64,000 nt of DNA from an uncultured Poribacteria bacterium (GCA_951813545.1 OX638352.1:1922001-1986000), one strand, 5' to 3'; positions 34,703 through 43,625 are shown, counted from the stretch's first letter. Made by a program: numbers and translations. Notes: generated from the letters alone by a model not told the origin.

Positions 34703-35645
34703 GTTATCCGAAAAGATGTCAACCGAATTTCATTTGTCTAACGGGGTTAGGACGCAGGCATTATAGTAAAACCCGTAATTACCTATACACCAACACAAAG
34801 GTGCCCTTTCCCAGTAACGGGTGGGGACCCCGGATACAATCCTCGCCAGCGGTGGTGGGTTGCTTGTTTCCTTGCGAACTGTAAATATATCTTCGGACTT
34901 TACTATAATTCCTAAACTTTGGACAATTTTTTTACGGGATAGACATTTCGCCCCTACGGGGCTTGGGCGCGGGGGACCGCCTTTTCTATAGACATTCCGC
35001 CCCTACGGGGCTGCTCAGACGGGCATCCGATTTTATTTTTTAGCGGGTTGCACATGTGTACGGAACTCTAAGAAAACGGGGCTTGGGCGCGGGGGGCCGC
35101 CTTTTCTATAGACATTTCGCCCCTACGGGGCTGCTCAGACGGGCATCCGATTTTATTTTTTAGCGGGTTGCGCATATGTACGGAACTCTAAGAAAAACGT
35201 GAGTTTGAAAAAAGTAACGTGAGTTGGAAACCGGCTACATTCTCAAACGGCGGCGTTGGATTGTTGGGTTTCGCTGTGTCTATTTCGATGAATATGTCCT
35301 TGAAAAGCACGTTTTTTGGGTAACCTGAAGGGGTCTTGGTCTTTCTCCGCTCTACCTAGCGGAAACACCCAAGCAAAAACACCTACGGGACCCTTCAATT
35401 TTTATTACCAAACTCACGTTAAGAAAAAGGAAAAAAGGCGACGGAAACAAAGCGCGAGCCGGACAGAAACCGTCCAAACTATAGTATAATTCGGGAGAGT
35501 CCTTTAAAAAATCAGGTTGATATTTTGCCCAACCTCGTGTATAATACAAGGGCAGACGCGGGGCACGTTATTATATGCGCTCTCCGTTTTTGGAGGGTTA
35601 GTCCATCCGCCTGAACTTTTTCAGGATCGGGTATTGGAGGAAATC
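34703..35645. other. Repeat-rich non-coding region with a 120-bp tandem duplication
   Basis: No credible gene in 940 bp. Contents: a TACAATCCTCGCCAGCGG half-palindrome (about 34835), the tandem duplication (34958-35197), AACGTGAGTTTG and AACGTGAGTTGG repeats (about 35197-35235), GTTGGGTTTCGCTGTGTC (about 35264) and AGCAAAAACACC (about 35372). Many of these occur elsewhere in the window. Confidence 0.65.
34958..35197. repeat. Tandem duplication, two copies of a 120-bp unit
   Basis: The unit from CGGGGCTTGGGCGCG (34961 and 35081) to CGGAACTCTAAGAAAA repeats exactly 120 bp later with about five mismatches. Each unit contains the hairpin CGCCCCTACGGGGC. Units begin with GGGGCTTGGG and end with AAAACGG or AAAAACG. 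Confidence 0.85.
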
Positions 35646-35882
35646 ATGCAAGAATCTCCTGTTTACGAACGCATCATACAACGAGGTATCGAACGCGGGG
35701 CGCGCCAAGCGATGATTGAAAACATTTTGGCGGTGCTTGAGGCGCGGTTCACAGATGCCGATGTCAACACCCTAAGTCCCAGGCTTGAAGCGATTGAGGA
35801 CCTCAACCGTCTCAAGCAGTTGAATCTAAATGCCTCGTTAGCCAATAGCTTCCCGGCATTCCAAGAACACTTAGACGGATAA
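35646..35882 (+). pseudogene. C-terminal remnant of a Rpn/PD-(D/E)XK-type transposase-nuclease family protein
   Basis: MQESPVYERIIQRGIERGARQ and LEAIEDLNRLKQLNLNASLANS resemble the C-terminal tail that follows the nuclease domain in Rpn/YhgA-like proteins. The expected N-terminal nuclease domain (about 200 residues) is missing; upstream codons (LVHPPELFQDRVLEE) belong to the same tail. A good GGAGG precedes the ATG at 35646, so a 78-residue peptide may still be made. Whether this is a pseudogene or a domesticated fragment is not clear. Confidence 0.6.
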
Positions 35883-35917
35883 CGCACACTGCCTGACATC
35901 TTCAGAGGAAATAGACA

Positions 35918-36448
35918 TTAGAACTGTGCAGGGAAGTTTCCACGCGCGGCATCCATAATTGCGCCTGTAATCTCGTCATGTCCGTTTTCTTTCGCAAAAC
36001 TTTCAATCCCCATCTTCGCCATAGGACGAACAAACGCCGGAATCCGCTCTAAACGCTCAAGTGCTTCCGCCGACCAGACGGGTCCCGTTGGTTCGGTAGG
36101 TTCAGGCTCTTCCTGAAATGCTTCGGAGATAACACCAGTAAAGGGACACTTGCCACCCTCAGTGGTTTCGCTTGAAGCGATCTCTGGGGAAAACTCGTTA
36201 GGCATCGACTCGCCTTTTGCGGTTTCTAACTGTGAACGCACCAGCTGCATCGGCTGCGCTGCTTCGTTGTTGCCACCGAGTTTGAGATCCAAGGACTTCA
36301 GCATCTGGGTCTCTGACGGATTGAGGTACATGGCGATCTCTGTGAAGCAGTCAGGGCATTCAAAAAGTGCTGTCACGGAACCTTGTTCGGGACGGGTTAC
36401 GTCTTTAAACTTCATCGCTGTATCGCAATCTGTACATAAAAATTTCAT
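35918..36448 (-). CDS. Small PCP_red-domain protein with N-terminal zinc ribbon-like motif
   Basis: 176 residues. The N-terminus, MKFLCTDCDTAMKF followed by CPDCFTEI, has two CxxC motifs, a zinc or Fe-S ribbon. The last 60 residues, from WSAEALERLERIPAFVRPMA to EITGAIMDAARG, match the PCP_red domain, first defined in the light-independent protochlorophyllide reductase subunit and later seen in many non-photosynthetic proteins. Three such domains occur in the neighbour at 39379. It starts at ATG 36448 after AAGGAAAATTAAAAAA. Function unknown. Confidence 0.78.
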   Translation of the reverse strand: MKFLCTDCDTAMKFKDVTRPEQGSVTALFECPDCFTEIAMYLNPSETQMLKSLDLKLGGNNEAAQPMQLVRSQLETAKGESMPNEFSPEIASSETTEGGKCPFTGVISEAFQEEPEPTEPTGPVWSAEALERLERIPAFVRPMAKMGIESFAKENGHDEITGAIMDAARGNFPAQF

Positions 36449-36536
36449 TTTTTTAATTTTCCTTGCGGTTCGGTTAGGGTGGATTTAACGAAGAACGCTT
36501 TGCTCTGTATATCTGAAAAAACCCCCAAGCAAAAAC

Positions 36537-36555
36537 CCCTCCATTTCATTACAGG
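36537..36555 (-). promoter_or_regulatory. Leader hairpin, divergent copy 7
   Basis: Loop GTAATGAAATGGA flanked by a weak CCT/GGG stem in the minus-strand sense, 88 nt before the ATG at 36448. The loop is like copy 3; the stem is short. Confidence 0.35.
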
Positions 36556-37448
36556 CTACGTTGTGTTTTCTCATCAAAAAAGTTTTGGATTTTTTCAGTT
36601 ACCTGTATGAGTGCCTTGCTTGCCGGAGTATCTGGATATTCGTCAATATAAGGGATTCCGGTGTCACTACAACGTGCAAGTCTCGGATCAAAAGGGATAC
36701 TGCCGAGAAGGACCTGTTGGAACGCATCGTCCAGTGTCTCGTCAGCGGAAAAGAGGGGCTCCTCTTCGCCACAGTGTTGACAGACATAGAAAGCCATATT
36801 TTCGACAACGCCGATGATTGGGACCTTGAGAACATCTCTCGCCATCGTTACGGATTTTTTGACGACCAGTTGCGAGACCTCAGAGGGTATCGTCACGACG
36901 ACAACACCACCGAGGTTCGGGATGAGTTCCGCCACATTTGGAAGTCGATCGCTTCCGGGTGGCAGATCCAGCAGGAGATAATCCAACTCGCCCCACACGG
37001 TGTCGGCGATAAACTCTCGGAGCGCGCCGACCTCCATTGTGCTACGCCATGTGAAGGCATCTTTCTGGGTATGCGCGTTCCAAAGCACCGGCGTATCGTC
37101 TTCTGCCAAGAGTAAGTCCATAGAGATCAGCTTGGTACCGAGTCCCGCGACTGCGGGCTTAACACCAGCCGGTGTGTATTCCAGTGTGGCGTTGCGGACT
37201 CCCATCATCTTGGCAAGCGTTGGTCCGTTGATGTCAGCGTCCACAACCCCGACAGTGTTGCCTCTCAGCGTGAGTGCAACAGCGAGGTTAGCGGCGATGG
37301 CACTCTTGCCGACACCACCTTTCCCACTCATAATGGCGACAGTATGTTTGACAGAGGCAAGCCGTTTCTGAAGTCGATCCGCCTGCGCTGTGACTTGCCC
37401 GATAATGTTGGAGCCAGCATCGTTAGGCAACTCTTTGTAACTTTTCAT
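36549..37448 (-). CDS. mrp: Mrp/NBP35-family Fe-S cluster carrier ATPase
   Basis: A MinD-like P-loop ATPase that carries and transfers 4Fe-4S clusters. It has the deviant Walker A MSGKGGVGKSAIAANLAVAL, the switch DADINGPTLAKMMG, the DLPPGSDR motif, and the cluster-binding pair CQHCGEEE at about residue 215-218 (usually CxxC in Mrp). It lacks the N-terminal DUF59/MIP18 domain of longer Mrp proteins. The start is ATG at 37448, which overlaps the stop of the PQQ-type gene by one base. Proximity to Fe-S and heme proteins suits a cluster-assembly role. Confidence 0.9.
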   Translation of the reverse strand: MKSYKELPNDAGSNIIGQVTAQADRLQKRLASVKHTVAIMSGKGGVGKSAIAANLAVALTLRGNTVGVVDADINGPTLAKMMGVRNATLEYTPAGVKPAVAGLGTKLISMDLLLAEDDTPVLWNAHTQKDAFTWRSTMEVGALREFIADTVWGELDYLLLDLPPGSDRLPNVAELIPNLGGVVVVTIPSEVSQLVVKKSVTMARDVLKVPIIGVVENMAFYVCQHCGEEEPLFSADETLDDAFQQVLLGSIPFDPRLARCSDTGIPYIDEYPDTPASKALIQVTEKIQNFFDEKTQRSL

Positions 37449-38716
37449 TATTCTCCGCCGATTGCATAGAGTGCCTGATAGCTGCGCAGATAGAGCGTCC
37501 CGTTTGAGATAACGGGAGATGCGGCGACGGCTTCCTCTATCGAATTGCGGGCAACGATTTCAAATATACGTCCTGTCTTCACAACATTGACAATGCCGTC
37601 ACGAGACGTTAGATAGATGTGTCCGTTCGCATAGACAGGTGAGGCACGGTGCCGGTGTCGATGCGTCCGCTCGCGATAGAGTTGTTCTCCGGTCTCGGCA
37701 TCAAGACATATCAGATCGCCTCTCTCTCGACAAAGATAAACCAAGCCGTCGTGAATAAGCGGTGAGGGAACATCGGGTGTGCCTTGTCGGAGTTTCCAGC
37801 GTTGCCATTTACTGTCAGTTATATCGCCTTGCGCCGCTGGATCAATGCCTAAAACGGGTCCGTTTTTCGCGGATGGAACGACGATGAGTCCCTCTATTGC
37901 AACCGGAGAAGCAACAAATCGGAGGGAATGGTTATAACTTGCCTCCGGATTCAAGCCACCACATCGCCAGATTTCGCTACCATCTTCGAGGCTGTGGGCA
38001 GTGACATAATCCGCACCGTGGACGACAAGGTATTCACGTTCTGCATCGCGATAGAGAATTGGAGAGGTATAGGCGTGTTCACATTCATCGGTTGCATCGC
38101 TTTTGCGTTTATGTTTCCAAATCTCTTTCCCAGTCATCTTGTCGAGCGCGAGCACGAGCCATGCGTTGCTATGGATGAGATGGATGTAAAGTCGGTCCTT
38201 GTCAACCAACGGGGTTGTCGACATAACGAAGTAGAGGTTGAAACTACCGTAACGCTCAGCGAGATTGGTATGCCAAACCTGATTTCCATCGAAATCGTAG
38301 CAGACAAGATCTCCAGTTCCGAGAAACGCCCAGACATGTTCCCCATCAGTTACAGGGGAGGGAGCAGCAGAATTGCCTTCGCCCCCGCGGACGCTTCGGT
38401 TGCCATGCCCTACAGTCTGTTTCCAAAGTTCTTCACCTTCAGTGCTAATGCACATCAGAACGAGAGCATTCCCCTCAGCTGAAGTGAGGAAAATCTTGTC
38501 TTCCCAGACAACAGGGGTAGACGCAGCCTCACCGGGGAGTGATAAACGCCACTTAACATTTTCGGTTTGACTCCACTGGATAGGTACATCGGTCTCGTGG
38601 CTGATGCCGTCGTTGTTGGGTCCGCGCCACTGGTGCCAGTTTTCAGCAAAACCGTTCGTGACAAGGATAAACACCCCGAGTAGGAGTGTTAGTGTATTTC
38701 TTAGTATATATTTCAT
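37448..38716 (-). CDS. PQQ-like beta-propeller secreted protein
   Basis: Exported propeller protein of about 422 residues. Signal peptide (MKYILRNTLTLLLGVFILVTNGFA) and then WHQWRGPNNDGIS, the usual opening of this family, followed by repeated blades: WRLSLPGEAASTPVVWEDKIF, NSAAPSPVTDGEHVWAFLGTGDLV, GKEIWKHKRKS, and a run ending with SRDGIVNVVKTG. These proteins are abundant in planctomycetes and poribacteria and may scaffold or bind PQQ or metals. The ATG at 38716 is chosen because the signal peptide starts there. Convergence with or overlap of Mrp is one base. Confidence 0.86.
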   Translation of the reverse strand: MKYILRNTLTLLLGVFILVTNGFAENWHQWRGPNNDGISHETDVPIQWSQTENVKWRLSLPGEAASTPVVWEDKIFLTSAEGNALVLMCISTEGEELWKQTVGHGNRSVRGGEGNSAAPSPVTDGEHVWAFLGTGDLVCYDFDGNQVWHTNLAERYGSFNLYFVMSTTPLVDKDRLYIHLIHSNAWLVLALDKMTGKEIWKHKRKSDATDECEHAYTSPILYRDAEREYLVVHGADYVTAHSLEDGSEIWRCGGLNPEASYNHSLRFVASPVAIEGLIVVPSAKNGPVLGIDPAAQGDITDSKWQRWKLRQGTPDVPSPLIHDGLVYLCRERGDLICLDAETGEQLYRERTHRHRHRASPVYANGHIYLTSRDGIVNVVKTGRIFEIVARNSIEEAVAASPVISNGTLYLRSYQALYAIGGE

Positions 38717-38764
38717 GGTGATCCCTCCTCGATGAAATCTGTTCAAATAGGGAATCGCTTTCGG

Positions 38765-38862
38765 CTTTCAGCCGTCAGTAATTCGTGTGGCGGGGGACAT
38801 CGCTTTATCCTCCATAACGCCGTCTTGCTGACTGCTGATTGCTGACCGCCGACTGCTATCCT
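38765..38862. repeat. TCAG-type repeat
   Basis: TTTCAGCCGTCAGTAATTC at the left and TTGCTGACTGCTGATTGCTG at the right, in the gap between the PQQ gene and its upstream neighbour. Confidence 0.6.
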
Positions 38863-39291
38863 TCAACGTTTCTCGTCTGTCCATAAACCTCGATCGTGTC
38901 CGTTCCACTGGTAAGGAACTATTTTCGACAAGCTGCCGACGCTATACTCCAGAAACTCGTGTCCTGCTTCTACAACATAACCCTCATTTGTGAAAATAGG
39001 GAACTCCAATTTGGTGAGAGAATTAAAAGGTTCAATTTCCAGCCACACATCAAGTTTACCTTCCACCGTCTTGTAAAAAAAATCTGCGGAATGGCTTTCA
39101 TGTTTCAGAATCATAACAGTGCCTGACTGTTGAACCTCTCCGTTAGGTGAGCAAACCTTCACGCCGACAACAAGGTTACTCGCCGGTGGAGGATCCGACT
39201 GCACCTTAAACCATAAACCTTGATGTGAGCCTTCTGCAACGCCCTCATTTGGACCGAGGATTTGGAATGTGACCGCTGGGATTTCAGACAT
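38863..39291 (-). CDS. Hypothetical protein, 142 residues
   Basis: From ATG 39291 the protein reads MSEIPAVTFQILGPNEGVAE and is beta-rich with no membrane segment or signal peptide. It has Trp-rich and charged loops (SHQGLWFKVQSDPPPA and YQWNGHDRGLW). No family was recognised. It lies between the PCP_red/UspA gene and a repeat. Confidence 0.6.
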   Translation of the reverse strand: MSEIPAVTFQILGPNEGVAEGSHQGLWFKVQSDPPPASNLVVGVKVCSPNGEVQQSGTVMILKHESHSADFFYKTVEGKLDVWLEIEPFNSLTKLEFPIFTNEGYVVEAGHEFLEYSVGSLSKIVPYQWNGHDRGLWTDEKR

Positions 39292-39378
39292 AATCTTGCT
39301 CCCTGTTCTGATCAATCTTTTGAGAACCACTTTCGCAATAAATCAGTCGGGAATCGGAATTCCCTCCTACAGAAGACG

Positions 39379-41283
39379 CTATTCCTGGTTTGGCTGTTGA
39401 TAATACTCGCCAAGCACCTCATTGGCAAGACTTCTACCATCCTCAATGACCCGTGCAGCGAAATCAAGCGTAACTTGAGTAACGTTGTTCTCCTGTGCTC
39501 GCTGTTCAATCCGGGTTTGGGTGATATTCCGCATAAATCCAGCAGGGACTAAATTTAGACGTTCAACCGCCTCTTCCGTCCATTTCACAGAGCTTTCAAA
39601 ATCCTGAACGACTTCAGCGTTTTGGGAACCAGTTTGTGCTTGCACCTCTCTGAGTTCGGGGGCATCTTCACGGACTGCTGCCGCTTCACCCATGCTGTCG
39701 TCAATAATCTCAGTTGCAAATGCATTCGTGATCGTGCTAATCTTTTGGGAACGTGCGGATTTTTCGATGCGTGCTTTAACATTGCGTCGCATATAGCCGC
39801 GCGGGACACGTCGCAGTGCCTTTTTGGATTCTTCTGACCATTGGAGTCGCACACCGTCGAATGTCTCTTCTGCTTCAGTACCACCTTCGTCTATAGCGAC
39901 GTGTTCCAACGAATTTTTATCCACCACCTGAAAACGTTCCGGTTCCGAACTACAGACGGGACACTTGACAGGCTGCTGGTTGTGTGCGGCATAGCCACAC
40001 TCGCCGCAGATGTATGTCTGGACTGCATCAGACTCCAGCACTTTTTGCTCGGCAATCTCTTTCGCGACGCGTGTCAGTTTTTCAGAGGCACGTTGCGGCA
40101 TAATTGCTTCCATCGCCATGTCGATGACGCTCTCCGTAATGACAGAATGACCGCGCTCTATCGCAAACCGATGAACGGCTGTCTTGGCGATGCCACGCAC
40201 GAGAGGCGGAGCTTTCTCCATTCTATCCAATGCCTCCTGTGTCCAGACAAGTGTTTCTTCCGCCTTTACATCAATCTGTGGGAAGTAACGCTGACTTGAT
40301 AAGAGGACATTGCAAGGGGCAAGACGTAGCAGGTTTTCGGCGGTGCTGCCGATGTCCACATCCTGTTCACTGTGAACGCCGATTCTGCCTAAAACGAGGA
40401 GCCACGGATCTGTTTTTCGGGTGTATTGTAGAATCTTTTCGTAGCCTTTTCCATCAAGCAGAGTAATTTTTAGGGCGTAGTCGTGTTCCTCTTTGGCAAT
40501 AGAGCGCGCAACTTCAAGATGTGACTGATAAATTTTCGCCAATCCAGTATCAATAACTTCTTCGTGGAGTTGTTCCTGCTCTTTAAATCTGAAGGTCCTC
40601 GCGGCGCGTTCCGTGAGCACATTCACAACGGAATTGAAAACGATGTAGTGGAGATAAGGATCGTAGACCCCAACGGCTTCGACCTGTTTGTTGAACATCC
40701 GGCCGAGTTGTATCGCCGTTTTCAATCCCGAAAAAGATTCAGGACTTCCATCAATTCCAACAAGGATATTTCCGTCATGTTCTTCAATTGGATCAAGGTC
40801 TCGGACGACGAGGGTATCGGTATGGATACGGCGTACAACACGCTCACAGACACCACCGATGAGGCTATCTTTGACAGCCCCCATGCCAAGCGCACCCATA
40901 ATCACGAGATCGTAGTCGCTTTCCTCAATGTCCTCAACGAGTTTTATGTAGTGCTTGCCCTCCGGCATTTTCGCTTCAAACGGGATGTCAAATTCGGTAC
41001 ACTTCTCCTTCATGACCTCCAGATAGGAATCGGAGATCAGTTGCAGTCCCATCGTAATGAGGGTATCGTGGATGCGGCGTTGTTTTTCAAGTTCCACCTC
41101 GTCCTGATACTCCTCTGGCAGGGTGTATTCCATCTGTTTAAATCGGACATCGTGCATCTTTGCGGCATAAACGTGTGAACCGACCAATTGGGAGCCGAAT
41201 TTCCTCGCGAACGCGACTGCCAAAGCAATACTCGCATCCGAATAGTCCGAATTGTCGACAGGTACGTAAATCTTTTTGATCAT
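39379..41283 (-). CDS. Tandem UspA protein fused to three PCP_red domains and a rubredoxin-like zinc ribbon
   Basis: 634 residues of unusual architecture. The first 295 hold two universal stress protein domains: MIKKIYVPVDNSDYSDASIALA with IMGALGMGAVKDSLIGGV, then ILVGIDGSPESFSGL and LLVLGRIGVHSEQDVDIGSTAENLLR with a nucleotide-binding G-rich loop. Next come a first PCP_red domain (WTQEALDRMEKAPPLVRGIA), a rubredoxin-like ribbon with CGECGYAAHNQQPVKCPVCSS (four Cys), then two more PCP_red domains (LQWSEESKKALRRVPRGYM and VKWTEEAVERLNLVPAGFM). Soluble cytoplasmic. The start ATG at 41283 follows AAGGAAAATTAAAAAA. A redox or stress-linked role is inferred. Confidence 0.85.
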   Translation of the reverse strand: MIKKIYVPVDNSDYSDASIALAVAFARKFGSQLVGSHVYAAKMHDVRFKQMEYTLPEEYQDEVELEKQRRIHDTLITMGLQLISDSYLEVMKEKCTEFDIPFEAKMPEGKHYIKLVEDIEESDYDLVIMGALGMGAVKDSLIGGVCERVVRRIHTDTLVVRDLDPIEEHDGNILVGIDGSPESFSGLKTAIQLGRMFNKQVEAVGVYDPYLHYIVFNSVVNVLTERAARTFRFKEQEQLHEEVIDTGLAKIYQSHLEVARSIAKEEHDYALKITLLDGKGYEKILQYTRKTDPWLLVLGRIGVHSEQDVDIGSTAENLLRLAPCNVLLSSQRYFPQIDVKAEETLVWTQEALDRMEKAPPLVRGIAKTAVHRFAIERGHSVITESVIDMAMEAIMPQRASEKLTRVAKEIAEQKVLESDAVQTYICGECGYAAHNQQPVKCPVCSSEPERFQVVDKNSLEHVAIDEGGTEAEETFDGVRLQWSEESKKALRRVPRGYMRRNVKARIEKSARSQKISTITNAFATEIIDDSMGEAAAVREDAPELREVQAQTGSQNAEVVQDFESSVKWTEEAVERLNLVPAGFMRNITQTRIEQRAQENNVTQVTLDFAARVIEDGRSLANEVLGEYYQQPNQE

Positions 41284-41348
41284 TTTTTTAATTTTCCTTG
41301 CGGGAGAACAACGTAGGTTTCAGATTTCACGCGCCTTCCCCAAGAGTC

Positions 41349-41369
41349 GCCCTCCACTACGTTACGGGC
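41349..41369 (-). promoter_or_regulatory. Leader hairpin, copy 6 (65 nt before the UspA-PCP_red gene)
   Basis: Minus-strand sense: stem GCCC/GGGC closing GTAACGTAGTGGA (13 nt). The spacer to the ATG at 41283 is 65 nt here, not 24, and the leader ends AAGGAAAATTAAAAAA. Confidence 0.5.
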
Positions 41370-41411
41370 TATGGTTTCGGTCTTTCGGGTTAGCGGACCC
41401 AACTCTTATCT

Positions 41412-41687
41412 CTACATTTCATCCTGTTCATCCGGTTTGTAGCGAACCCCCAGAAAACCACCGAGTATATGCGCAATCAGTGTCGCTGGCCATAAGTAAA
41501 CCATCGCGGTTTGCCAGCCCCAGTCAAGGACAAAACGCCGCACAACGATGTTAATAACGATCGGAATGTAGAGGCATCTGCTCCACGGACGGCTGAACCT
41601 CTTAAACCGCCCCCGGAAAAATCCGAATGTGAAGTGAATCACAAAAGCCGCCACTGAAATCAACAGACTTGGCAGATCGTTTATCAT
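41412..41687 (-). CDS. Small membrane protein, 91 residues
   Basis: Two or three hydrophobic segments (LLISVAAFVIHFTFGFF, YIPIVINIVVR and VYLWPATLIAHILGGFLG) with basic loops. No family was recognised. It is the last gene of the oxidase cluster in transcription order, 123 bp beyond SCO1, and could be a small accessory membrane protein. Confidence 0.55.
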   Translation of the reverse strand: MINDLPSLLISVAAFVIHFTFGFFRGRFKRFSRPWSRCLYIPIVINIVVRRFVLDWGWQTAMVYLWPATLIAHILGGFLGVRYKPDEQDEM

Positions 41688-41810
41688 TTGCCTCTAAACG
41701 AACCGATTTGACTAAAGCGTGTAGGCCGGTCTGTAAGATCGGACGGGTTACACAGAGGAAGCCAATCGAAATAAATAAACCGAATCGAACGCATGGCGAA
41801 TAGACAAAAA

Positions 41811-42449
41811 TCATTTTCCGAGAAGTGCGTTAACATCCCGCCGGAGACGTAGCAGTGCCGGTTTACTCCGACTATCGTAGTGTCCATAGATATTTCCATC
41901 CGGTGCGACGAGAACAAACCGTGTGCTATGAAGTATTTCGGCACCTTTGTGCCCTGCGGCTAAACTAAACCCCTCTTCAGCTAACTGATAGATACGTCCC
42001 TTGTCCCCAGTAAGAAAGTGCCAACGTCTTTCGTCAGCACCATAAGCCTTCGCATATCGTGAAAGTACAGCCGATGTATCCCGTTCCGGGTCCACAGAAA
42101 AGGAAACGAAGTAGACCGGGTCTGCGACAAATTCGGATTGAAGGCGTGCCATCTCCTGTGTCATCGCTGGACAAATCGTCGGGCAGTTGGTGAAGATAAA
42201 GTCCGCCACCCAAATTTTTCCCTTCATATCGGACAGTGCTAATGGTTCTCCGCGCTGGTCGGTCAGATTGAAGTCCGGCACACTGACAGTGGCATCTTTA
42301 GCGATCGGCATCTCCGATTTGGTGTCAAACACCGACCATAAGTTGACAGCTGCGATGCCAATAATGATAACACCGAGTACTATCCAAATCAGGGTACTTT
42401 TATCGAGCCGCCGTTCAGCTTTGTTAGAACTGTCATTCTGTGCTTCCAT
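41811..42449 (-). CDS. SCO1/SenC-family copper chaperone
   Basis: A thioredoxin-fold protein that delivers copper to the CuA site of cytochrome c oxidase. From ATG 42449 there is one N-terminal helix (LIWIVLGVIIIGIAAVNLW) and then the fold, with the copper motif FTNCPTICPAM (CxxxC) and a distal His in LHSTRFVLVAPDG. 212 residues is normal. It lies immediately downstream of the oxidase subunit IV gene in the cta operon. Confidence 0.92.
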   Translation of the reverse strand: MEAQNDSSNKAERRLDKSTLIWIVLGVIIIGIAAVNLWSVFDTKSEMPIAKDATVSVPDFNLTDQRGEPLALSDMKGKIWVADFIFTNCPTICPAMTQEMARLQSEFVADPVYFVSFSVDPERDTSAVLSRYAKAYGADERRWHFLTGDKGRIYQLAEEGFSLAAGHKGAEILHSTRFVLVAPDGNIYGHYDSRSKPALLRLRRDVNALLGK

Positions 42450-42486
42450 GTTTGCGAACCTACACTGCGGGACGAGTTTTCGATAA

Positions 42487-42822
42487 CTAATGAGAGGAGG
42501 TATCAACGACTTCTGCCGGTTTTTCTATTCCTTCGTGTCGGGCATCCGTTGTGAGATCGGGCATCAGCGCGAAAACAAGAAGAACGCAGATAATGAAAGG
42601 CGTTACCACAATAATCGCCAATGTTTTCTTTTCAAACTTCAGATGCATGAAATAATTAGCAACCAAGATAGCCTTAGAGCATGCCATTCCGATAAGCAAG
42701 ATGGCTTTAAGTGCTATAGGGAGATCCGGTATCACAACCAAAACCTCAGCGATTGTCAGCCCCAAGAGCCACCAGAAAATATTCATATATTTTGGATGCT
42801 CTTTGTGTCCGTCTTGTGCCAT
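42487..42822 (-). CDS. Cytochrome c oxidase subunit IV-family small membrane protein
   Basis: 111 residues with three helices (MNIFWWLLGLTIAEVLVVI, ALKAILLIGMACSKAILVANYFMHLKFE and IIVVTPFIICVLLVFALM), the typical pattern of prokaryotic COX4/CtaF-like proteins. The motif FMHLKFE is conserved. It follows subunit III by 13 bp. It may stabilise the complex. Confidence 0.85.
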   Translation of the reverse strand: MAQDGHKEHPKYMNIFWWLLGLTIAEVLVVIPDLPIALKAILLIGMACSKAILVANYFMHLKFEKKTLAIIVVTPFIICVLLVFALMPDLTTDARHEGIEKPAEVVDTSSH

Positions 42823-42834
42823 TTTCTTGTCCTC

Positions 42835-43485
42835 CTACAATAGATAGATAAAGGTAAAAACCATAATCCAGATAAGGTCAACGAAGTGCCAATAAAGTCC
42901 GACGATCTCTACCTCATGGTTAAACTCAGCCGTATATCTGCCACGCACGCCGTGTATCAAGATAACGATGAGATAAATGACACCACCCGTCACGTGCATC
43001 CCGTGGAAACCCGTGATGGCATAGAACATGGGACCAAAAAGCGTTGAGCCGCTAATCGCTGCACCTGACAATCCGTGATCGGGGATACCGGTAAGTGTCA
43101 AGCCATGAGTAATTAGATGATACCATTCATAAGCCTGTAGCCCGAGGAAAATGAATCCACCAGCAATTGTGAGTCCAAGGAACGTACACATGCGCGAGAC
43201 ATTACCGTTCTGAATCGACTCCAATGCTTTCACCATAGTGACACTACTGCATATCAGCAGGAATGTCATACCTGCGGTTAGGTTGATGCCGAGAATCTCA
43301 TCTGGCGGGACCCAACCGATGATGCCTGCACCTGCCCGGACAGCGGCATAAGCTGCCAGCAACGCTCCAAACGACATGGTATCCCCGACGAGGAAAATCC
43401 ACATGCCGAGTTTGCCGAGGCTGTCTGGCGTAAGCGAAGGTTCATATACATCTTCAATATGATCCGAAGTGGTAGCGTGTTCCAC
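42835..43485 (-). CDS. ctaE: Cytochrome c oxidase subunit III
   Basis: 216 residues, five transmembrane helices; the CyoC/CtaE type with seven helices in some relatives is shortened here. Conserved parts are LGMWIFLVGDTMSFGALLAAYAA, GLQAYEWYHL, FYAITGFHGMHVTGGVIYLI and VEIVGLYWHFVDLIWIMVFTFIYL. It is an integral part of the aa3-type oxidase. A second, similar gene (43844) lies upstream in the same operon. Confidence 0.9.
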   Translation of the reverse strand: MEHATTSDHIEDVYEPSLTPDSLGKLGMWIFLVGDTMSFGALLAAYAAVRAGAGIIGWVPPDEILGINLTAGMTFLLICSSVTMVKALESIQNGNVSRMCTFLGLTIAGGFIFLGLQAYEWYHLITHGLTLTGIPDHGLSGAAISGSTLFGPMFYAITGFHGMHVTGGVIYLIVILIHGVRGRYTAEFNHEVEIVGLYWHFVDLIWIMVFTFIYLL

Positions 43486-43500
43486 TATATCAAACTCCTT

Positions 43501-43625
43501 TATTAGTTATCAGTTGCCAGTTGCCAGTTGTCAGTCGTCAGTTGTCGGTTGTCAGTTAAGGCGATTTCTGATGCGTAGAAACTCTTTCTTTAACCGACTA
43601 CCGACTACCGATAACCGATAACCAT
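43501..43625. repeat. TCAG-type repeat overlapping the 3' end of the gene at 43552
   Basis: AGTTGCCAGTTGCCAGTTG at the left and ACTACCGACTACCGATAACCG at the right. The right half is translated as the C-terminus of the small membrane protein. Confidence 0.6.

Noticed and set aside
35352..35549. A 65-codon open frame in the repeat region
   Set aside because: It is composed of repeat sequences and has no ribosome site or recognised motif.
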